DNA from: Eubacterium sp.
GTDB taxonomy: Bacteria; Bacillota; Clostridia; Oscillospirales; Acutalibacteraceae
Direction: 5' to 3'
DNA length: 64,000 nucleotides
Assembly: GCA_029258375.1 (NCBI GenBank)
Contig: JARHZA010000001.1
Span: 310,001 to 374,000 of the forward strand
Of the stretch, positions 8,948 through 17,776 are shown in pieces (the first letter of the stretch is position 1; each line of letters begins with the position of its first letter). Position numbers and translations under genes: made by a program. The notes under the pieces are model-generated. The model searched no databases. It worked only from the letters and a program-made list of their open reading frames with translations, and had not been told where the DNA came from.

Positions 8948-9679
8948 GTGGAAAATAAGATTATAATAAAAACGGAAGGTCTTTCAAGGCATTACAAGGT
9001 TGGCAAAGAAGAAATTATTGCTCTTGATAATGTTGATTTAGAAATTGAACAAGGCAAAATATGTTGCATTTTAGGAACTTCCGGTTCAGGTAAATCAACT
9101 CTTCTTAATATGCTTGCAGGTCTTGAAAAACCAACAGCAGGCACTGTTTCAATAGGTAAATATAGAATAGATAAGTTTAGCGAGGCAGAACTTGCAAAGT
9201 TTAGGCAAAAGTTTACAGGCTTTGTTTTTCAGTCTTATAATTTAATACCAACATTAACAGCAGTTGAAAATGTTGCTCTTCCACTTGTTTTTAAAGGTGT
9301 AGATAAAGAGGTAAGAGAAGAAAAAGCAAAAGAAATGCTAAAGCTTGTTGGTCTTGAAAACAGAGCAGGTCATAAACCTACTGAAATGAGTGGTGGTCAA
9401 CAGCAACGAGTTGGCATAGCAAGGGCGTTTGTTTCAGATCCAAAAGTTATTTTTGCAGACGAACCAACTGGTAACCTTGATAGTAAAACAACAAAAGACG
9501 TTATGAATCTTATTTCTAAACTTGTGCACGAAAAAAATCAAACAATGGTTTTAGTAACACACGATGAAAATGTTGCTAAATATGCAGATATAATAGTAAG
9601 AATTTCAGACGGAAATATTATTTCTAAAGAGATAAATGTAAAAAACGAAACTGAAAATATTGAAAACGAAGGAGAATGA
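8948..9679 (+). CDS. ABC transporter ATP-binding protein (LolD/MacB/YtrE type)
   Basis: Cytosolic ATPase of 243 residues. Seen: Walker A GTSGSGKST, Q-loop FQSYNL, signature MSGGQQQRVGIARA, Walker B VIFADEPTGNLD and a switch histidine in LVTHD. The subgroup pairs with MacB/FtsX-like permeases, which export or mechanically drive extracellular work rather than import. Starts with GTG at 8948; the ribosome site is weak. The end overlaps the next gene region (TGA at 9677-9679). First gene of a six-gene unit. Confidence 0.9.
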   Translation: MENKIIIKTEGLSRHYKVGKEEIIALDNVDLEIEQGKICCILGTSGSGKSTLLNMLAGLEKPTAGTVSIGKYRIDKFSEAELAKFRQKFTGFVFQSYNLIPTLTAVENVALPLVFKGVDKEVREEKAKEMLKLVGLENRAGHKPTEMSGGQQQRVGIARAFVSDPKVIFADEPTGNLDSKTTKDVMNLISKLVHEKNQTMVLVTHDENVAKYADIIVRISDGNIISKEINVKNETENIENEGE

Positions 9680-9681
9680 AA

Positions 9682-11043
9682 ATGAAAAAACGAATTTTAA
9701 CATTTATAATGGTGCTTGCAATACTTATATTACCTCAAACAGTTGCATTTGCAGGTGTAGATAAAGAAAATAGATCAGCAAACTTTAGTCCAAATCTAAT
9801 TATTGATAGTTATTCTTATGGTAAAGGTGGAGTTAATGCTGGCGAATCATTTAAACTTAATTTTAAAGTTAAAAACACAAGCAAAAATATTAAAGCTCAA
9901 AATATTATAATTCGCCTTTCTGGTGGAGAAGCATTTAGTGTTTATAACGGCACAGATACTATCTATCAAGAATCAATTTCACAAAACGGAACTTCTTCAT
10001 TTTCTAAATCATTTTATTGCTCATCAAGCGCTGAAAGTGGGGTTTATCCAATTTCAGTTTCAATTAGTTATGAATATATTGACGGTGGCGAAAAATTAAC
10101 TGGTAGTTCAGAAAGCACAATGGCAGTAACTGTTAATAAATCAAGCCAATCAAGTGGCAAAAAGCCAACACTTACACCTCAACTTTTAGTTTCTGGATTT
10201 TCATACGGAAGTGAAACTATTGAGGGTGGAACAAAATTTGACCTTAATTTTTCTTTAAAAAATAACTCAAGTGATGTTGCAGTAGAAAATGTTATTGTAA
10301 AGTTATCTGGTGGCGAAGCTTTTGTTGTTGCAGATGGTACAGATACTGTTGCAATTAAAGAAATTTCAAAAAGTTCATCAACAACAGTTAAAAAAAGTTT
10401 TCAAGCGTTAAAAAACACTTCATCAGGTGTTTATCCAATCGTAGCAACTATTAGTTATGAATATTTTGATGGTGGCGAAAAAGCAACTGGTAGTTCTGAA
10501 CTTACAATGAGCATTCCAGTAATTCAACCAGACAGAGTTCGCTTTGAGTCTATTGCACTTGCAGACAAAAACGTTACTGTAAACCAAGAAAACGATTGTG
10601 GTTTTAAAATTGTAAATATTGGTCAAACAAAACTTTCAAGTGGTACTGTAAAACTTCTTGATGAAAATAAAAATGAAATTGCGTCTGCTTATGTTGGCAA
10701 CATTGATGCCGGTGCAGTGTTTGAAAGTAACTATACTTTACCAGTAACATTTAAAGAAGAAGGTCAAAAAGCTCTTACAATTGTTTTTGAATATGAAAAC
10801 GAAAATCTTGAAAAGAAGAGTATTGAACAATCATTTAATGTTGTTGCAGAAAAAGAAAACGATCCTTTTGAAGAAATTAACAACAGTAATAACACAGATG
10901 ACGAAAAAGACCACACAGGTTTATATATTGGTTTAAGCATTGGTGGTGTTGTTGTAATTATTGTTGGTGCAATCGTTATTAAAAAAGTAATTAAGAAAAG
11001 AAAAAATAAGAAAGGCAGTGAAGTTTTCGATGAAGAAATCTGA
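9682..11043 (+). CDS. Secreted, membrane-anchored protein with tandem CARDB-like repeats
   Basis: 453 residues. Seen: a signal peptide (hydrophobic stretch then AFAG, cut near residue 25), two clearly homologous beta-rich repeats of about 125 residues sharing LSGGEAF, GTDT, GVYPI and YFDGGEK/YIDGGEK, a third more distant repeat, then one transmembrane helix (about 415-437) and a lysine-rich cytosolic tail. This is the architecture of CARDB/NEW3-type adhesion-like domains held outside the membrane. It lies between the ABC ATPase and its permease, suggesting an extracellular partner of that transporter. Start at 9682 gives GGAG a 7-nt spacing; 9676 would be too close. The function is not known. 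Confidence 0.75.
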   Translation: MKKRILTFIMVLAILILPQTVAFAGVDKENRSANFSPNLIIDSYSYGKGGVNAGESFKLNFKVKNTSKNIKAQNIIIRLSGGEAFSVYNGTDTIYQESISQNGTSSFSKSFYCSSSAESGVYPISVSISYEYIDGGEKLTGSSESTMAVTVNKSSQSSGKKPTLTPQLLVSGFSYGSETIEGGTKFDLNFSLKNNSSDVAVENVIVKLSGGEAFVVADGTDTVAIKEISKSSSTTVKKSFQALKNTSSGVYPIVATISYEYFDGGEKATGSSELTMSIPVIQPDRVRFESIALADKNVTVNQENDCGFKIVNIGQTKLSSGTVKLLDENKNEIASAYVGNIDAGAVFESNYTLPVTFKEEGQKALTIVFEYENENLEKKSIEQSFNVVAEKENDPFEEINNSNNTDDEKDHTGLYIGLSIGGVVVIIVGAIVIKKVIKKRKNKKGSEVFDEEI

Positions 11044-12370
11044 CCTCTTTTTAATGGCTTTAAAAAACCTTAAAGACAGAAAAACTCGAACAAAACTTAC
11101 TGTAATTGGCGTTGTAATTGGAACTTGTGCAATCATTATAATGGTTTCAATAGGTGTTGGAATTGATAAAATGATAACATCACAAATTAAACAAAGTGCA
11201 TCACTTAATAAAATTACTGTTCATAATTCAAGTGATTTACCAAGTTCAGATGAAGAAAAAAAGTTGCCATTTAATGATTCGGCAGTTGACTATATTGGTA
11301 AAATAGACCATGTTGCAACTGTTGTTCCATCTGCAACAGTAGATGATTTTGTAAAACTTAAACGTGGTAAATATTCTTTGCGTTGGGGTATTAAAGCCAT
11401 TGATTTCGATAAAATGGAAAAAATGGGCTATGAACTTCAAGATACAAACTTTAGCAAATTAGATAAGAAAAATACAATTGTTTTTGGCAAAAGTTCAATT
11501 ACAAATTTTGTAGATGTGCAAGATAAAGCAGTTAAATTTAAGTATGACAAAGATTATAATATAATTGATTGTGAAATTAAGCCACTTAAAGATGTGTTTT
11601 ATTTAGAGCCAATCATTCCAAATGAAAACGGCGATAAGCCAATTGAACTTACAAATTCGCAAAAGAAAATGCGTGGTGGGGCAATTCTTAAAAGTAATCG
11701 TGCTATTGATATATCATCAGATCAAAACGTTTTTGTTGATATGAGTGTTGCAAAAGAAATGTACAATATTCACCAAAAAGCTACTAATGGACCTAAAAAA
11801 GATTTTGAATACTCAGAAATGACTGTTATTGTAGATAACATTTCCAATGTAGATTATGTAAAAGAGCAGCTTTCAAAAAGTGGCTTTGTAACATCATCTG
11901 CAGATTCAGAACTTGCAGGCGTTAAAAAAATAATGATGATTGTTCAACTTGTTCTTGCTGCAATCGGTGCTATTTCAATGTTTGTTGCCGCTTTTGGTAT
12001 TAGTAACACGATGGTTATGGCTGTTTTTGAAAGAACAAAAGAAATTGGTATTATGAAAGTTCTTGGTTGTGAACTAAAAGACATCAAGGCAATTTTCCTT
12101 TATGAAGCAGGCACAATAGGCTTTATAGGTGGCACAATAGGTTTAGGTATTAGTTATATTGTTTCAATAATTGCAAACTTAATTGCCAAAATTGTAATGA
12201 AGTCAATGGCAGATGGCCCAGTTGATTTCACGGTTTGTGTATCATCAATTCCTTGGTGGCTTGCAATTTGCGGAATACTATTTTCTGTTATTATTGGCGT
12301 TCTTGCGGGTATATCACCAGCGAACCGTTCAGTAAAAGTTAGTGCTTTAACGGCAATTCATAATGAATAA
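11030..12370 (+). CDS. MacB/YtrF-type ABC transporter permease
   Basis: 446 residues with the MacB/FtsX layout: one N-terminal helix (VIGVVIGTCAIIIMVSIGVG), a large extracellular domain of about 230 residues, then three C-terminal helices including the conserved FERTKEIGIMKVLG loop. It works with the LolD-type ATPase two genes upstream. I prefer the ATG at 11030 over the in-frame GTG at 11018; either overlaps the previous gene (14 or 26 nt), and neither has a clean ribosome site. Confidence 0.88.
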   Translation: MKKSDLFLMALKNLKDRKTRTKLTVIGVVIGTCAIIIMVSIGVGIDKMITSQIKQSASLNKITVHNSSDLPSSDEEKKLPFNDSAVDYIGKIDHVATVVPSATVDDFVKLKRGKYSLRWGIKAIDFDKMEKMGYELQDTNFSKLDKKNTIVFGKSSITNFVDVQDKAVKFKYDKDYNIIDCEIKPLKDVFYLEPIIPNENGDKPIELTNSQKKMRGGAILKSNRAIDISSDQNVFVDMSVAKEMYNIHQKATNGPKKDFEYSEMTVIVDNISNVDYVKEQLSKSGFVTSSADSELAGVKKIMMIVQLVLAAIGAISMFVAAFGISNTMVMAVFERTKEIGIMKVLGCELKDIKAIFLYEAGTIGFIGGTIGLGISYIVSIIANLIAKIVMKSMADGPVDFTVCVSSIPWWLAICGILFSVIIGVLAGISPANRSVKVSALTAIHNE

Positions 12371-12393
12371 ATATTTTTTATTAGGAGGTATAT

Positions 12394-12756
12394 ATGTTTT
12401 CTTTAGATCCAAGAAGTAGAGAACCTATTTATAGCCAACTTGAAAAAAATATAATTAAATATATAAATCTTGGAATTTATGAAAAAGACAGTATGTTGCC
12501 TTCTGTAAGAAATCTTGCTTGTGAACTTGGCATAAATCCAAATACGGTTTCTAAGGCATATAAAAGTCTTGAGCAAAGCGGTGTTGTTTACACTATTGCG
12601 GGAAAAGGTGTTTTTGTAAATGGAAAAAAAGACCTTGATAACATTCAAAAAATTGCATTAGAGGATATAGAAAGAGTATTAAAAGATGCAAAAAATATTG
12701 GTGTTGATAAAGAATCAATCATCAATTTATTAAATGAATTATGGGGGGACAATTAA
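12394..12756 (+). CDS. GntR-family regulator, YtrA subfamily
   Basis: 120 residues: a winged-helix domain (about 8-75, with LPSVRNLACELGINPNTVSKAYK as its helix-turn-helix) and the short C-terminal helices of the YtrA group, with no large ligand domain. Known YtrA proteins repress ABC transporter operons and respond to cell-wall-active antibiotics. AGGAGG is well placed before the ATG. It sits 23 nt after one permease and just before a second ATPase gene, so it is cotranscribed and probably binds the palindrome at 8894-8918. Confidence 0.9.
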   Translation: MFSLDPRSREPIYSQLEKNIIKYINLGIYEKDSMLPSVRNLACELGINPNTVSKAYKSLEQSGVVYTIAGKGVFVNGKKDLDNIQKIALEDIERVLKDAKNIGVDKESIINLLNELWGDN

Positions 12757-12757
12757 G

Positions 12758-13657
12758 ATGATTGAGATTAAGAATTTAACAAAAAAATTCGGAAAAACTG
12801 TTGCTCTTGATAACATCTCTTTTTCTGTTCCCAATGGTTCTATTTTTGGCCTTGTAGGTTCAAACGGAGCTGGAAAAAGCACAGTTCTTCGCATATTATC
12901 AGGTGTTTTTGAACCTGATAATGGAAATGCTTATATAGATGAAAACACACCTTTTGAAAATATTAAACTTAAAGAAAATATTGCTTTTGTTTCAGATTAT
13001 CCTTACTTTTTGCCTGCTTCAACACTTGATAGTATGGCAAAATACTATAAATCAATTTATTCAAACTGGAATAACGAAAAATATAATTATTTAAAAACTA
13101 TATTTCCAATTGAGTCAAAACAAAAAATTTCTACAATGAGCAAAGGTATGCAAAGGCAAAGTGCAATTATACTTTCTCTTTCTTATATGCCAAAATATAT
13201 TTTGTTTGATGAAATTTTTGATGGCCTTGATCCAGTTATTCGTGAACTCGTTAAAAAGATTATTATTGAATATGTTGATGAAACAGATGCAACAATCGTT
13301 ATTTCAAGCCATAATTTAAGAGAACTTGAAGGCTTTTGTGACCATATAGGATTTTTGCACAAAGGTGGCATTTTACTACAAAAAGATATAAATTCAGAAT
13401 CACTTGGCGTTTTTCGCACCCAGTTTGTTCTTAGTAACGAAAATGATTTTGAAAAAATAAAACAATGTGTTGATATTGTAAAAGAAGCAAGACAAGGAAA
13501 AATGATAGAACTAACAGTAAGAGGTTCTGAAACAGATTTTGAAGATTTAATAACTTCTTTGAATCCTGTTTTTTATGAAATTTTACCACTTACACTTGAA
13601 GAATTATTTATCAGTGAAATGGAGGTGGCTGGTTATGACATCAACATCATCTTCTAA
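12758..13657 (+). CDS. ABC transporter ATP-binding protein (YtrB type)
   Basis: 299 residues. Seen: Walker A GSNGAGKST, a signature region degenerate to MSKGMQRQ, Walker B YILFDEIFDGLD where the catalytic glutamate is kept in DE, and the switch histidine in SSHNLRE. A C-terminal extension of about 80 residues is usual for this subgroup, which pairs with ABC-2-like permeases. The ATG at 12758 is chosen because GGGGGG at 12743-12748 lies upstream with a workable gap. Its end overlaps the following permease by 23 nt, implying coupled translation. Confidence 0.88.
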   Translation: MIEIKNLTKKFGKTVALDNISFSVPNGSIFGLVGSNGAGKSTVLRILSGVFEPDNGNAYIDENTPFENIKLKENIAFVSDYPYFLPASTLDSMAKYYKSIYSNWNNEKYNYLKTIFPIESKQKISTMSKGMQRQSAIILSLSYMPKYILFDEIFDGLDPVIRELVKKIIIEYVDETDATIVISSHNLRELEGFCDHIGFLHKGGILLQKDINSESLGVFRTQFVLSNENDFEKIKQCVDIVKEARQGKMIELTVRGSETDFEDLITSLNPVFYEILPLTLEELFISEMEVAGYDINIIF

Positions 13658-15536
13658 AAATAAATTCTTTGCAGTGTTAAAAAATATTTTTGTTAGAAAT
13701 ATTGGTGCATTTGCATTTCTTCAAGTATTTTCTTTAATAACTACGTTTTCGTTAATTAAAAATATAGTTGATAGTAGCAAAGTTGAAAGTGCAGAAAATT
13801 TTTTAAACATAACTAACGAAACAACTTTTACCGTTTCAATAATGCTTATGTTTGTTTCTATAATAGTTAGTTTTTTTGTTGTTATAAATTCATATAGAGA
13901 AATTTTTTCTAAACACGCATCAGATTTTTATTTTGCTTTACCAGTAAAAAGAGAAACATATTTTAATGCAAGTTTTGTTTCTTCGTTAATAACTATTGTT
14001 GTTTATTATGCAGTTTCAGTTATTTTAACTTTTATCGTTTTGGAAACAAATTTTGTTTATGGTGAAAACAACTTTATTTTATTTGATTTTTCCAAATTCA
14101 TTAGAATAATGCTTGTTTGCTGTGCTATTTCTGTTTTTGCTTTTTCTGTATTTTCGTTTTGTGCCGTTTTGTCTGGCAGGGCATTCCATTATTTTTTATT
14201 CAGTTTTGTAACACTTTTTGTTTTCTTATTCGGTGCAATATCAGTAGTTAGTTATATAAACAATATTTGGGGACTTCATATTGATGTTAGTTATGGCAGT
14301 ATGATTAGTCCTTATGGTGCAAGTCTTTTAATTTCAAACACTTCAAAACCAAATAATATAATAATTGCATCAGTTTCTTTAGCTTTTACATTTGTGTATT
14401 ATGTTTTAGGCTTAATTGTTTTTAAGAAAAGAAAGGCTGAAATTGCCGAATCTTCGGTGGCAGGCGCAATCATTCCGGCAGTTATTTTAACCTTAAATCT
14501 TATTTCTATCTTTATGCTTAATATGTCTGCTGAACATAATAGCGAAATTTTGTTTGTTGTTTTAAGTATTGTTTATACATTTATTTTAACTGTTATTTGT
14601 TCGTTTGTTTTTAGTAAAAAAGCATTAACAAAAACAACTTTAATTAGCTTTTTAGTTTCAACTGCAGTATCGGTTTTACTTATTATTTGTGTAAATTTTT
14701 TACCTAATATAAATTATGTTAAATACGTACCAGATGAAAGTGAAGTGGAATCTGTAACAATTAGTGATTATGATGGTGGAAAAGATATTGGCAATTTAGA
14801 TTTTTATTCTAATTTGTTTTTTAGATTTTTTGTTGAAGGTGTTGGCGAAGAAAAAACACCTGTCACCATAAAAGGTGAAAATATATCTAATGTTATAAAG
14901 ATGCATCAAAAAATTGTAAGTGATAAAGATATTAGAAATAATAAAACATCAAATTCTCAATACCAACCACTTAACTTAAAAATCGAGTACAAACTTAGAA
15001 ATGGCAAAAAAATTAAGCGTTGTTATAGTTTAGATAGCAAATATATTCTTGACGAATATGTTGAATTTATGAAAAGTGATGATGTTTTAAATCAACAAAA
15101 ACCGTTCTCATTAAAAAGTGATGATATTCTTTTAGTAACTTATGAAAACAGTAATGACACTGTTGATTTTGATGCAGATAAAGATTCTAATAAAAAAGCT
15201 ATAAAAATTATTTACGATGTTGATGGAATAAAAAATGCTATCAAAGGGGATGTAAAGCAATCACCTAATCAGTTGATGGCTTTATATAACGACAAAATTT
15301 ATATTGATTACGGAGAACGTATTCCTACCGGTGTAGTTAATTTTTATTTTATTGATAATAATGCAACAAAAGAACAAAAAGAAAAGTTAAAATCAATGAG
15401 CAATAGTGAAATAGTTAGTTGCATTAGAGGCGAAAACAAAGAAAATGAAGAATTGGGTTATAAAATCGATTGTTATTATTTTCAAGTTTTTGAATCTAAT
15501 GAACATATAATTAAGTATTTAAACGAATTAGTTTAA
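13635..15536 (+). CDS. ABC-2-like multi-spanning permease (YtrC/D type)
   Basis: 633 residues. The first 370 or so contain about ten hydrophobic segments (for example FVTLFVFLFGAISVVSYI), followed by a C-terminal hydrophilic domain of about 260 residues, rich in lysine and aspartate and probably extracellular. It should be the membrane partner of the preceding ATPase. GGAGGTGG lies 6 nt before the ATG. This fused size is larger than Bacillus YtrC or YtrD. Last gene of the operon; a strong terminator follows. Confidence 0.82.
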   Translation: MTSTSSSKNKFFAVLKNIFVRNIGAFAFLQVFSLITTFSLIKNIVDSSKVESAENFLNITNETTFTVSIMLMFVSIIVSFFVVINSYREIFSKHASDFYFALPVKRETYFNASFVSSLITIVVYYAVSVILTFIVLETNFVYGENNFILFDFSKFIRIMLVCCAISVFAFSVFSFCAVLSGRAFHYFLFSFVTLFVFLFGAISVVSYINNIWGLHIDVSYGSMISPYGASLLISNTSKPNNIIIASVSLAFTFVYYVLGLIVFKKRKAEIAESSVAGAIIPAVILTLNLISIFMLNMSAEHNSEILFVVLSIVYTFILTVICSFVFSKKALTKTTLISFLVSTAVSVLLIICVNFLPNINYVKYVPDESEVESVTISDYDGGKDIGNLDFYSNLFFRFFVEGVGEEKTPVTIKGENISNVIKMHQKIVSDKDIRNNKTSNSQYQPLNLKIEYKLRNGKKIKRCYSLDSKYILDEYVEFMKSDDVLNQQKPFSLKSDDILLVTYENSNDTVDFDADKDSNKKAIKIIYDVDGIKNAIKGDVKQSPNQLMALYNDKIYIDYGERIPTGVVNFYFIDNNATKEQKEKLKSMSNSEIVSCIRGENKENEELGYKIDCYYFQVFESNEHIIKYLNELV

Positions 15537-15560
15537 ATGCTTTAAGGGGTAGAAAAGGGA

Positions 15561-15589
15561 AAAGACACATCATAAGATGTGTCTTTTTT
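15561..15589 (+). terminator. Intrinsic terminator of the ABC operon
   Basis: AAAGACACATC pairs with GATGTGTCTTT across a 4-nt loop, with a run of U at the 3' end. Confidence 0.92.
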
Positions 15590-15684
15590 CTATATAATAA
15601 TTAACTTTAAAAGCAAATAAACGCAACTTTATTAAACCTGTTTTTCAACAGATTTTGTTGTTTTGTAAAACTTTTAATTAAAAA

Positions 15685-15819
15685 CTATCTTAAAAGAGCA
15701 AAACCAACATCAACTGCACCGCTGATAAGTCTTGATGTTTTTCTCATTCCAAGAGTTTCGGTAATCCAAAGGATAATAAGTGCAACTAAAATTGCAATGA
15801 TAAGAGTTTCTTTAGTCAT
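15685..15819 (-). CDS. Small single-span membrane protein
   Basis: 44 residues starting MTKETLIIA, with one hydrophobic helix (about 5-22, ending in WITETLG), then a short basic region and a second weakly hydrophobic end. GGGGGC sits 8 nt upstream of the ATG, which supports translation; an in-frame start further upstream has no ribosome site. It is alone on the minus strand between two plus-strand operons. Function unknown. Confidence 0.6.
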   Translation of the reverse strand: MTKETLIIAILVALIILWITETLGMRKTSRLISGAVDVGFALLR

Positions 15820-16003
15820 ATTAAATTGCCCCCTTTTTACACATAATATTATAAAACTATTTAAAAAATAAATCAATACTTATAATTTATTTTATGTAGA
15901 TTGACGATTTTTTAACAATTACTATTTTTTTATTGAAAAAAGTCATTTTATGCTTTATAATACTTAATAATTTGGATAATTTAAGATAATGGGGGGATAT
16001 TTG

Positions 16004-16468
16004 ATGAGTCCTAATTTTCTTTTAGCAATAAAATCCTTAACAATGAGAGCTTCTTTTGATAATTATGGCGATTATTTAAAGAATATTGACTGGGGCCAGG
16101 TTGCCACAGTTGTTATTGCCGGCGTTGTAATAGTTCTTGGTGTTCTTTTTGTTTTGATTGGTCTTTTCTATGCTTTTGGCGCTATCGTTTCAAAAAGTGA
16201 AGAGGCTGCTAAAAAGCGTCACGAAAAAAATAAACAACAAACTAACGATGTTCCTGCAGTTACACCAGCTCCTGCAAATGTTGCAAAAGCACCAGAACCT
16301 GTTGTTGAACAGGGTATTAGTGGTGAAGTTGTTGCAGCAATAACAGCAGCAATCGTTCAAAGCGAAGAGGGCAAACCTTTTACAATTCGCTCAATTAAAA
16401 AGAAATCAGTTAGTGGCAGAAACCCTTGGGCAAGTGCCGCAGTATATGATAATACAAGATCATTTTAA
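16004..16468 (+). CDS. OadG-like gamma subunit of sodium-pumping decarboxylase
   Basis: 154 residues. Seen: one transmembrane helix (about 27-53, VVIAGVVIVLGVLFVLIGLF), a charged segment, a proline/alanine linker (VTPAPANVAKAPEPV) and a C-terminal region with the NPWA motif common in OadG/GcdD-like small subunits. Known role: anchors and assembles the alpha and beta subunits. GGGGGG at 15991-15996 fits a start at 16004, not at the upstream ATG (15989) that contains it. The beta subunit follows 16 nt later. Confidence 0.78.
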   Translation: MSPNFLLAIKSLTMRASFDNYGDYLKNIDWGQVATVVIAGVVIVLGVLFVLIGLFYAFGAIVSKSEEAAKKRHEKNKQQTNDVPAVTPAPANVAKAPEPVVEQGISGEVVAAITAAIVQSEEGKPFTIRSIKKKSVSGRNPWASAAVYDNTRSF

Positions 16469-16484
16469 TGAAGGGAGATAAACA

Positions 16485-17705
16485 ATGGAAGTTTTACAAG
16501 GCGTTTGGAATGCTATTGTAGAGATTTTTGCTAACAGTGGTTACGCATTTTTCTTTACTCCAGGTGGATATAAAAACCTTATAATGATTTGCTTTGCATT
16601 TATTTTCCTTTATCTTGGAATTAAAAAAGGTTTTGAACCACTACTTATGATACCAATTGCTTTTGGTATGTTGCTTGCAAATATACCTGGCGCAAATCTT
16701 GCAGTTCAGTATACAAGTATGAGCGAGTTCATTCAACTCGTTACAGGCAGAATGATAAATGAAACCACGGGTGCGGTGTGTACGCCGGGTCTTATAGATT
16801 TCCTTTACTTTGGTGTTAAGGCAGGTATTTATCCTCCACTTATTTTCCTTGGTATTGGTGCTATGACAGACTTTACACCACTTATTGCTAATCCAAAAAG
16901 CTTTATTCTTGGTGCAGCAGCACAGTTCGGTATCTTCTTCACATACGTCGGTGCAACACTTCTTGGCTTTACACCTCAAGAATCAGGTGCTATTGCTATC
17001 ATTGGTGGTGCAGACGGTCCTACTGCTATTTTCGTAACAGCAATTCTTGCTCCGGCACTTCTTGGTACTATTGCCGTTGCGGCATATTCTTATATGGCTC
17101 TCGTTCCGGTTATTCAGCCACCAATTATGCGTGCGCTTACAACTAAAAAAGAACGTGCAGTTGTTATGGACAACCTTCGTCCAGTATCAAAACTTGAAAA
17201 AATCTTGTTCCCAATCATGGTAACAGTAGTCGTTGCTCTTCTTCTTCCAGATGCTGCAACACTTGTTGGTATGCTTATGTTTGGTAACCTTCTTAAAGAA
17301 AGTGGAAGAACAGAACGTATTGCAAAGGCAGCTCAAAATGAACTTATGAATATCGTTACAATTCTTCTTGGCCTTTCAGTTGGTGCAACAACAAATGCAG
17401 AATCATTCCTTAATTCACAAACAGTTCTTATTGTATTATTAGGTCTTATTGCATTCTGTGTGGGTACTGCAAGCGGTGTACTCTTCGGTAAACTTATGTA
17501 CATCTTCACAAAGGGTAAAGTTAACCCACTTATCGGTTCAGCTGGTGTATCAGCTGTTCCAATGGCAGCTCGTGTAAGCCAAAAAGAAGGTCAAAAGGAA
17601 AATCCTTCAAACTTCCTTCTTATGCACGCTATGGGACCAAACGTTTCTGGCGTTATCGGTTCTGCAGTAGCAGCAGGTGTTCTTCTTACACTTCTTGCTA
17701 AATAA
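16485..17705 (+). CDS. Sodium ion-translocating decarboxylase beta subunit
   Basis: 406 residues and about nine to eleven membrane segments. Seen: the signature IGGADGPTAIF in the sodium channel region, NAESFL, and the conserved SAVPMAARVSQKEGQ near the C-terminus. Known: the beta subunit carries out decarboxylation of carboxybiotin coupled to sodium export in oxaloacetate, methylmalonyl-CoA and glutaconyl-CoA decarboxylases. The carboxyltransferase alpha and biotin carrier genes are not next to it, so the substrate cannot be assigned. GGGAG precedes the ATG; a terminator follows. Confidence 0.92.
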   Translation: MEVLQGVWNAIVEIFANSGYAFFFTPGGYKNLIMICFAFIFLYLGIKKGFEPLLMIPIAFGMLLANIPGANLAVQYTSMSEFIQLVTGRMINETTGAVCTPGLIDFLYFGVKAGIYPPLIFLGIGAMTDFTPLIANPKSFILGAAAQFGIFFTYVGATLLGFTPQESGAIAIIGGADGPTAIFVTAILAPALLGTIAVAAYSYMALVPVIQPPIMRALTTKKERAVVMDNLRPVSKLEKILFPIMVTVVVALLLPDAATLVGMLMFGNLLKESGRTERIAKAAQNELMNIVTILLGLSVGATTNAESFLNSQTVLIVLLGLIAFCVGTASGVLFGKLMYIFTKGKVNPLIGSAGVSAVPMAARVSQKEGQKENPSNFLLMHAMGPNVSGVIGSAVAAGVLLTLLAK

Positions 17706-17723
17706 TTGAATAATAAAAAGACC

Positions 17724-17751
17724 AAAAGGGTGTCTATGACACCCTTTTTTT
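17724..17751 (+). terminator. Intrinsic terminator after the decarboxylase beta gene
   Basis: AAAAGGGTGTC pairs with GACACCCTTTT across TAT, followed by U residues. It separates this operon from pcrA only 26 nt downstream. Confidence 0.9.
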
Positions 17752-17776
17752 AGACTTTTAAAGGGGGTAAAATAAA

